Positions 62,165 through 64,000 of a stretch of DNA of 64,000 bases are shown one piece after another. The translations under genes were made by a program, and so were the position numbers. The stretch spans positions 747,331 to 811,330 of the forward strand of contig NW_004797510.1 of assembly GCF_000002075.1 (NCBI RefSeq). The letters run 5' to 3'. The notes beneath the pieces are model-generated. The model saw nothing but the letters and a program-made list of their open reading frames with translations, was not told where the DNA came from and searched no databases. Numbering within the stretch: position 1 is the first letter of the stretch; each line of letters begins with the position of its first letter. The DNA is from Aplysia californica (lineage: Eukaryota > Mollusca > Gastropoda > Aplysiida > Aplysiidae).

Positions 62165-62711
62165 GTCTCTCTCTCCCTTTCTCTTTCTCTGTGTGTTCAG
62201 TAACCTCACTGCAGTTTGTCCGAATGAATTTTTATATCTGTCTGTTCTTGCTTTTTTGGAAATGTATCGTTTACGGCGGAGCGATAATTGAAATTCCGAT
62301 GTCAATGGGTGGCTGTGGTCACTTAGCATTATTTCCGACTTTTTTAGAACGTTTGTTTTGTACAGATATTCAAAGTTAATTAGGTCTCAAAGCGAACAGA
62401 TGTTCAAGTCCTGAGTTGTTTTGTGTACATGTATAGTCTGTATATTTCAAACACATACAAAGCGAAATTCCCACATAATGGAAAGATTACCATGTTCTGT
62501 TGATTTCACTATGTGTGCACTAGACTATCTAAATTGTGAGACATTGATATGATATGGACATAAATCTTCATTGGAAGGATCAAGACGGCAGTGCAGGTGA
62601 AGGTCGTCGCAGACTTTCGGTGCAGGCTCAGCTGTTGTGTGGAGGAGCCAAGCACTCGGCTGTGGTGAGGAACGGGGATTTGTACACCTGGGGCCGGTCG
62701 TTACAAGGAAG
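34596..62711 (+). CDS. Large protein, propeller-like N-terminus plus RCC1 repeat (3' partial)
   Basis: Seventeen exons, all GT-AG and phase-consistent, give 839 residues before the window ends: 34596-34645, 36837-37044, 37630-37702, 39071-39138, 40475-40600, 41350-41500, 43340-43467, 47204-47377, 47993-48264, 49067-49244, 55428-55633, 56062-56288, 57766-57970, 58712-58769, 60400-60555, 60843-60947, 62578-62711. Start: AAGATGGCC, an excellent initiation context. Residues 17-416 are beta-rich with blade-like repeats (SIASLCFDPTLSWLLIV, SALWWQTLDGRQIAIIATD, VLDGCVIVTNCCVYEIRP). Residues 417-760 are helical, with LAADFLLRRGSFSRAMKLY recalling TPR/clathrin-type repeats. Residues 815-839 read LCGGAKHSAVVRNGDLYTWG, an RCC1 repeat. 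I do not recognise a named orthologue. Claret/GLO-4-like Rab32-pathway RCC1 proteins are one guess. Confidence 0.88.
35090..35250 (-). repeat. Dispersed repeat, inverted partner of 24560-24720
   Basis: Contains GGACTCGAGTCC (35109-35120), GAACTGAGTTCAGCATGAC and TAAATCGAGACGTTAGCTTT. It lies in intron 1 of the RCC1-type gene. Confidence 0.65.
35739..35850. repeat. 33-bp array of 12-bp palindromes
   Basis: GGACCCGGGTCC at 35773, GGACTCGAGTCC at 35806 and GGTCTCGAGTCC at 35839 are spaced exactly 33 bp, separated by GAATAGATAAAA-like text. A worn unit precedes them at about 35739. Confidence 0.9.
35883..36007. mobile_element. 125-bp hairpin MITE
   Basis: TTCCGTAATGAGCGGCCACC and GGTGGTCGCTCATTACGGAA are 20-bp inverted ends with one mismatch. 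The target duplication is unclear. Confidence 0.7.
36008..36836 (+). other. Intron 1, nothing recognised
   Basis: AT-rich with a G-run at 36413. No coding or repeat signal. Confidence 0.5.
36837..37044 (+). CDS. RCC1-type gene exon 2
   Basis: QSHLIRNLLLTDQLLLRYG to AFIIPALSIV; acceptor CTGTAG, donor GTGAGT. First propeller-like blade (LCFDPTLSWLLIVTE). Confidence 0.88.
37630..37702 (+). CDS. RCC1-type gene exon 3
   Basis: EPDALINQLFKTDDVTLRTF and QCIN; acceptor TTTTTCAG, donor GTAAGG, phase 1 out. Confidence 0.87.
37808..38034. repeat. (CT)n and (CTCC)n compound microsatellite
   Basis: Three blocks: CT, CT, then CCCT repeats flanked by CT, with the CTGACAATGAGGGAGC unit duplicated at 37790 and 37858. 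Poly-Arg/Glu and Ser/Leu frames here are artefacts. Confidence 0.92.
38036..38840 (-). pseudogene. RTE-clade LINE fragment
   Basis: The reverse strand gives LFADDQCLIHHDQQSLQN (RT motif C, FADD at 38811-38822), FNMKINTPKTEVMKVS, VKEFKYLGSTFSENGS, IPTLCYQCQTWTLSKS, MKCLRKTLNITRRDR and AYNTKHSRNKGRGRW. This is the last third of an RTE polyprotein in at least two frames; the 3' side runs into the CT/AG microsatellite. Confidence 0.85.
39071..39138 (+). CDS. RCC1-type gene exon 4
   Basis: GIVCSALWWQTLDGRQIAII and ATD; enters phase 1, leaves phase 0; acceptor TTTTTGCAG, donor GTGAGT. Confidence 0.88.
39399..39585 (+). mobile_element. SINE-A copy
   Basis: GGTTGGCGGGTGCTCTGGTG to GCCATAAAACTGTTACTAGA; all blocks present, including ACTTATATGACCTTATTGTG. 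Confidence 0.85.
40300..40440 (+). repeat. CR1-like LINE tail with ATT tract
   Basis: ATAGTGCTTTGAGCATAC, then a GGGATATGGACTAAATG segment, then ATT-rich sequence: the 3' end style of CR1-type LINEs. No coding part. Confidence 0.4.
40475..40600 (+). CDS. RCC1-type gene exon 5
   Basis: IGEIVFVDLMSEEERVTKIT to DLQMNSTLL; phase 0 both ends; donor GTTAGT. Confidence 0.87.
41350..41500 (+). CDS. RCC1-type gene exon 6
   Basis: ITTVTGNQWRLLLETKTN to IPPRTILDMA; another blade-like segment. Phase 0 in, 1 out; donor GTAAAA. Confidence 0.88.
41593..42368. mobile_element. hAT-type MITE, 8-bp target duplication
   Basis: 776 bp. CAGGGGCGAAG / CTTCGCCCCTG inverted ends with GAGAGAGT repeated exactly on both sides (41585-41592, 42369-42376). 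Eight bp and CAGGG ends are hAT hallmarks. No transposase frame. Confidence 0.85.
42500..42795 (+). repeat. Dispersed repeat, copy 2
   Basis: Matches 22880-23115 over GATGTCATGTCTTGCTCAAG and ACCACCCATCTGATCCCCAT; preceded by an ACATAAATAC-rich stretch. Confidence 0.5.
43340..43467 (+). CDS. RCC1-type gene exon 7
   Basis: EENSAIFAPTQFQNFEPPTL to TAHCTLSSTLE; enters in phase 1, leaves 0; acceptor TATGCAG, donor GTAAGT. Confidence 0.88.
43671..43800. repeat. 39-bp tandem repeat (3.4 units)
   Basis: Units at 43671, 43710 and 43749 start TCCTTGAAAACTGCTTGAAT; a degenerate fourth starts at 43788. Each contains the partial palindrome CTTGAATTTGCATTCAAG. Confidence 0.9.
44746..45587. mobile_element. 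Pogo/Tigger-like element, TA duplication
   Basis: 842 bp with ends TA-CAGTAGTCTCCGCC and CGCGAGACTACTG-TA. GCTTAGGATC / CCTAAGATCCC subterminal repeats are typical of pogo relatives. No transposase frame. Nested in the hAT-like element. Confidence 0.75.
46490..46675 (+). mobile_element. SINE-A copy
   Basis: GGGTGGTCGGTCAGTTCTCT to GCCGTAAAACTCTTACGAAA, with ATGCATCTATTCTGCGGCAC in place of the usual ACACCTCTAATCTT. Confidence 0.8.
46860..47182 (+). mobile_element. M2 MITE, 5' truncated, ending at exon 8
   Basis: Matches M2 from GAATAGAAGTAAAGATG through CCAAAGTTTGGTGACTTCC to TGATTTCACCACTGTGCC. The end is about 21 bp before the exon 8 acceptor. Confidence 0.75.
47204..47377 (+). CDS. RCC1-type gene exon 8
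   Basis: VMDSDAEHSPLFVYKLPVGA to SENLMNDQQ; 58 codons, phase 0 both ends; acceptor CCATACAG. Confidence 0.88.
47510..47735 (+). mobile_element. SINE-Glu body and tail, head lost
   Basis: Matches the reverse strand of 58023-58230: AAATCTCGGAGGTCC, TAAGAGTAGGCTTCAGTCAC, GTGCGCTCATATGACCTTAT and GTAAAACACTTAC. The tRNA head is missing. Confidence 0.78.
47763..47935 (+). mobile_element. tRNA-derived SINE with Nin-like core
   Basis: TTTTGGTTAGACTACTGAAC (A-box side) and GGGGTTCGAGGTTC (B box), followed by GCATTGTATCCTTAGGAAAG, which resembles the widespread TCCTTGGGCAAGGCA central domain. Confidence 0.6.
47993..48264 (+). CDS. RCC1-type gene exon 9
   Basis: GYNTEAIVQEFSLPDEETLI to VTNCCVYEIRP; largest exon, phase 2 out with donor GTGTGT. 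Ends the beta-rich part. Confidence 0.89.
48265..49066 (+). other. Intron 9, nothing recognised
   Basis: G-runs at 48319 and 48371; otherwise plain AT-rich intron. Confidence 0.5.
49067..49244 (+). CDS. RCC1-type gene exon 10
   Basis: ISPERLFLHLALTSTETTQA, then LAADFLLRRGSFSRAMKLY: start of the helical part. Acceptor TGCCAG, donor GTAAGT. Confidence 0.9.
49860..50335 (+). pseudogene. LINE C-terminal zinc-region fragment
   Basis: SPLCGRCNSPEIEDEFHFIF, then YYPNFSHQRKLL: the Cys-Cys-His-x-Cys-type end block of L1/CR1-like polyproteins (EDEFHFxxxCP, here with Tyr for the last Cys). Upstream YINLPRFWNTR-like text is in another frame. Confidence 0.6.
50940..51128 (+). mobile_element. M1 MITE
   Basis: TTGAGGAGAAAAATGGTTGT, GACAGTGTCATTAA, a G-run, TTGTACAGGTGGCC and GGTTCAACTTTA. 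The right end is slightly decayed. Confidence 0.7.
51420..51560. repeat. CA/ACAC-rich tract
   Basis: ACACACATACGTGCACACAC-type sequence; imperfect. Confidence 0.75.
51905..52090 (-). pseudogene. RTE LINE scrap
   Basis: The reverse strand gives RQRKQWEDNIKE-like and GGKIYIDPTMVSQ-like text, the RTE C-terminal block seen also at 6030-6190. Confidence 0.55.
52091..53620 (+). other. Intron 10, nothing recognised
   Basis: AT-rich, no repeat partner inside the window, and frames below family recognition. Confidence 0.45.
53625..53790 (+). mobile_element. SINE-A copy
   Basis: GTTGGTGGGTGCTCTGGGGT start; TCCTATCAAACATCTATCAT; the tail is decayed (ACCACCATTAAAGTCTAACC). Confidence 0.75.
53791..55427 (+). 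other. Intron 10, TG/GA microsatellite only
   Basis: (GT)n with GA at 54763-54850. No other feature supported. Confidence 0.5.
55428..55633 (+). CDS. RCC1-type gene exon 11
   Basis: CPATKRTGGLARYGCVSETM to GGQAVANVQAGL; phase 0 in, 2 out; acceptor TTTCAG, donor GTAAAC. Confidence 0.9.
55695..55925 (+). pseudogene. RNase H-type LINE 3' scrap
   Basis: NCGCVYETVQHLLFKCPKL is the LINE C-terminal Cys-x-Cys-x8-His-x4-Cys block. The end (CTGGATTAATAACAATAGCA) resembles the end of the LINE at 58846-59656, so they may be one family. Confidence 0.6.
56062..56288 (+). CDS. RCC1-type gene exon 12
   Basis: DFLFGSFSFDEQTALNLLAD to SAHLIQCGK; helical region; acceptor TTTCAG, donor GTCTGG; phase 2 in, 1 out. 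Confidence 0.9.
56488..56620. repeat. (CTT)n / (CCTTCT)n compound repeat
   Basis: CTT, then CTCCTT, then CTT triplet blocks in intron 12; a GAA/TTC purine-pyrimidine tract. Confidence 0.93.
56653..56718 (+). repeat. 65-bp GC block (copy 2)
   Basis: Forward copy of the block at 9505-9558: CCCCCGGGGCAGTGCCACTG, GTGTCTTAAGGCCATTCCC, G-run, ACATTTCTC. Confidence 0.7.
56992..57045 (+). mobile_element. LINE 3' tail fragment
   Basis: GCGCTCATATGACCTTATGC, then GAGCTCCGTAAAACCCT, then CTATACTATACTAC: the same tail and terminal repeat as the LINE ending at 9957. Confidence 0.75.
57126..57311 (+). mobile_element. M1 MITE
   Basis: ACTGTACTG at left, TGTCGAGGAGAAAAGTTGTT, GACAGTGTCTTTGTAATATT, TGTCTTGGGCAGGTGGCTGT and CAACTGTA at right. 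It directly abuts the M2 copy. Confidence 0.75.
57312..57747 (+). mobile_element. M2 MITE, ending at exon 13
   Basis: TTTGTCACGACGCGGTGGAA through ATTAGCGGGAAAATGATCGC to CCGGATTTCAACGCAATGCC. The end is about 18 bp before the exon 13 acceptor. Confidence 0.8.
57766..57970 (+). CDS. RCC1-type gene exon 13
   Basis: SYLPCLSPEDLVRLLITRPQ to GTLQRLHTSR; LISVLQPQQLLELARIF is a strong helix. Phase 1 in, 2 out. Confidence 0.9.
58023..58543 (-). mobile_element. SINE-Glu, complete, 10-bp target duplication
   Basis: 521 bp on the reverse strand, flanked by CTTTTGCCAC (58013-58022, 58544-58553). Head: TGGTCTAGAGG (A box) and GGTTCGAATCC (B box) with a CTC anticodon-position loop, so tRNA-Glu-like. Then a 200-bp body, a second body block (TAAGAGTAGGCTTCAGCCAC) and the tail GCGCACTCATATAACCTTAT with GCCATAAAACAC. 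Confidence 0.88.
58712..58769 (+). CDS. RCC1-type gene exon 14
   Basis: TNSLTSLCSVASEGLESSS; short Ser-rich linker; acceptor TCACCAG, donor GTAAGT; phase 2 in, 0 out. Confidence 0.85.
58790..60095 (+). pseudogene. RTE LINE fragment, split by another LINE
   Basis: FEQIMTDALENHTSTVS (58793-58845), interrupted, then INGRIATDLRFANDIDGL, VKRLDETSTRYGMEISAE, FKYIGAIISQEETKPEVHAR. This is the RT palm of an RTE-clade LINE with FADD changed to FAND. It has internal stops. CR1-like scraps may follow to 60200. Confidence 0.78.
58846..59656 (-). mobile_element. RNase H LINE 3' fragment, 13-bp target duplication
   Basis: 811 bp on the reverse strand, flanked by GCACAGTCAGCAT (58833-58845, 59657-59669). 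A 234-codon frame gives TTDIVIFTDSLSTLKTLES, LQWIPSHTGIPGNERADALE (RNase H Asp/His/Asp) and CPLCDYPSETVEHHLFFC. It ends in an (AAC)n tail and is 5' truncated. The frame is open, but this is not a full element. Confidence 0.88.
60400..60555 (+). CDS. RCC1-type gene exon 15
   Basis: ENRDMRADSLLEFFLTTVLY to SPVSEVDNV; acceptor CATCTCCAG, donor GTGAGT; 52 codons in phase 0. Confidence 0.88.
60584..60757 (+). mobile_element. SINE-A copy, 13-bp target duplication
   Basis: 174 bp flanked by AATCCAATTTCCT (60571-60583, 60758-60770). This defines the SINE-A borders: start GCGGGTGGTTGGCGGGGG, end TTTTAACTAAAACAAACAAG. Confidence 0.9.
60843..60947 (+). CDS. RCC1-type gene exon 16
   Basis: EVCGCQLWVLQPAVNLLSIY and SVAAFHNSLVFLAFP; 35 codons in phase 0. 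Good acceptor (TGTCTTTCGCAG); weak donor GTAACC, placed 9 bp before an M1 MITE. Confidence 0.72.
60957..61150 (+). mobile_element. M1 MITE
   Basis: TA-CAGTATTTTTGGATGG at left; CTTGTCGAGGAGAAAAATGA, CAGGTGGATGTCTTGAACAG, TTTGGACAGGTGGCCGTTAG and GGTTCTACTGCA at right. Confidence 0.75.
61728..61902 (+). mobile_element. SINE-A copy
   Basis: GGGTGGTTGATGGGTACTAT start; TCTATCGTCCTTATCTCTCC; AATCTTGGGCATTTACATGA; tail TTCTGTAAAACTCTTACTC. Confidence 0.82.
61903..62577 (+). other. Intron 16, CT tract only
   Basis: (CT)n at 62130-62190. Nothing else supported. Confidence 0.45.
62578..62711 (+). CDS. RCC1-type gene exon 17 (first RCC1 repeat)
   Basis: DQDGSAGEGRRRLSVQ, then LLCGGAKHSAVVRNGDLYTW and GRSLQGR. 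The RCC1 blade pattern CGG-x-HS-x4-G-x-LYTWG is clear, and donor GTGAGA is good. The acceptor (GGAAG at 62573-62577) was chosen because it is in phase 0; its pyrimidine tract is poor, so the true start could be 62626. Confidence 0.78.
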
Positions 62712-62760
62712 GTGAGAACTTTGGGAATGAATGTAGTATATGAGTAAGAAGGGGAGAAAT

Positions 62761-62975
62761 AGTGATCTAACTGTCTGTCTGTCTGTCTGACTGTCTGTCT
62801 ATTCATCTATCTATCTGTCTATCTACAATTTATGTCTATCTATTCATCTATCTATCTATTTATCTGTCTATCTATTTATCTGTCTATCTTTCTATCTCTA
62901 TGTTAATCCATATATCTATCCATCCATTCATCCGTCCATCCATCCACCTACCCACCCCCCCCCCCCACACACACA

Positions 62976-63042
<67 letters not shown>

Positions 63043-63110
63043 ACACACACACACACACATCCATCCATACATCCATCCTTCCATCCGTCCATCCATCCAT
63101 CCATCCATGT
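62761..63110. repeat. Compound microsatellite (CTGT, ATCT, ATCC, CA)
   Basis: Successive tetranucleotide blocks, a CA run at 62965-63058, then CATC. Poly-Thr/His and Cys/Val frames here are artefacts. Confidence 0.93.
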
Positions 63111-64000
63111 AAACAAACTGAATTCTTTTTACGCTCGTTTTGACAACCACGATTTCTCCGACCAGCTGACAACTGTCAAAGAGACGATTCAAAATGACTA
63201 CTCAGACGATAGCAACAACAACAACAACACCACACAGACGAAGACAATGACAAGAGCAAGGATATTTTTGTGGTTAATGTTAATGAGGTCAAGATCATGT
63301 TTAATCGTCTGAAAGCTCACAAAGCGAGTGGTCCCGATGGAGTAAAAAGTAAAATTATTAAAATGTGTTCTACTCAGTTATCTCCCATTTATACTGATAT
63401 TTTCAATATGTCTTTGAAAGAACGAATAATACCACTCTCATGGAAATGCTCTGAAATAATTCCTGTCCCAAAGAAACAATCGATACAAAATTTGAACGAC
63501 CTAAGACCTGTCGCTTTAACATCAGTCCTCATGAAATGTTTAGAAAAACTGGTTTTGAAAGAACTGAGAAAATCAACAGAAGACTTACAGAATAACATGC
63601 AATTTGCCTATCGTGCCAAGAGGGGCGTGGAGGATGCCATTCTAGTGTTCTTAGATAACATCTACAAACACATAGACACACGAAGAAATTACTCCAGGAT
63701 ACTTTTTGCTGATTTTTCATCCGCATTCAACACAATCCAACTGCACATAATGGTTTCAAAATTAATTAACATGAACATAAACAAGAACATTATAGCTTGG
63801 ATTCTTGAGTTCTTTACCAATCGACCTCAATATGTAAAATTAAATGGTGTAAAATCCGACCTAATATTCACGAACACCGGTGCACCCCAAGGCTGTGTAA
63901 TCTCCCCTGTCTTGTTTACGCTCTACACCAACGACTGTACTTTTGATAACAAAGACATCAAACTAATAAAATTTGCGGATGATTCCACTTTACAAGGCCT
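63111..64000 (+). pseudogene. CR1/Rex-like LINE reverse transcriptase (cut by window end)
   Basis: NKLNSFYARFDNHDFSDQL is the linker before RT. After a frameshift near 63240 a frame open to the window end gives AHKASGPDGVKSKIIK, LNDLRPVALTSVLMKCLEKL, ILFADFSSAFNTIQ (motif A), TGAPQGCVISPVLFTLY (motif B) and IKFADDSTLQG (motif C). All key Asp residues are present. The 5' part, including endonuclease, is lost at the microsatellite border. Confidence 0.9.

Noticed and set aside
62884-63192. Cys/Val- and Thr/His-rich frames
   Set aside because: Translations of CA and CATC microsatellites.

Overview
This is an animal nuclear window: intron-rich protein genes with GT-AG junctions, a TFIID subunit, a carbohydrate sulfotransferase, and abundant LINEs, SINEs and small DNA transposons. 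The repeat style (tRNA-derived SINEs, RTE/CR1/RNase H LINEs, AGATCT-type simple sequence) suggests an invertebrate, most likely a gastropod mollusc. That placement is inference. Family names used below (SINE-A, SINE-Glu, M1, M2, PalM, U) are my own labels for repeats defined inside this window.

Layout. (1) 1066-2732 (+): the last two exons of a Golgi carbohydrate sulfotransferase; earlier exons lie left of the window. (2) 2733-7907: convergent intergenic space with SINE-A copies, an M2 MITE, a Harbinger transposase remnant with a nested MITE, and an RTE scrap. (3) 7908-23364 (-): a complete TAF6 gene (TFIID subunit 6), 11 coding exons, 625 aa, all phases matching. Its last intron holds a broken 4.4 kb RNase H-bearing LINE. 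(4) 23443-34595: about 11 kb between the divergent TAF6 and RCC1-type genes, packed with palindromic repeats. It includes three copies of a 570-640 bp element (PalM), each with a different perfect 9-bp target duplication, and 420-bp U units. (5) 34596-62711 (+): 17 phase-matched exons of a large, unnamed protein. About 795 residues of propeller-like and helical sequence are followed by the first RCC1 repeat, and the gene runs off the right edge. (6) 63111-64000 (+): reverse transcriptase of a CR1/Rex-like LINE, cut by the window end.

How it fits together. TAF6 and the RCC1-type gene are transcribed away from each other across the palindrome-rich island. The sulfotransferase and TAF6 converge. 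The LINE in the last TAF6 intron has a 3' tail (core CTCATATGACCTTA) that also ends two SINE families in the window, so it or a relative is the likely source of their mobilising machinery. At least eleven transposon boundaries lie within about 30 bp of host splice sites. That clustering and the PalM family are the most unusual things seen here.
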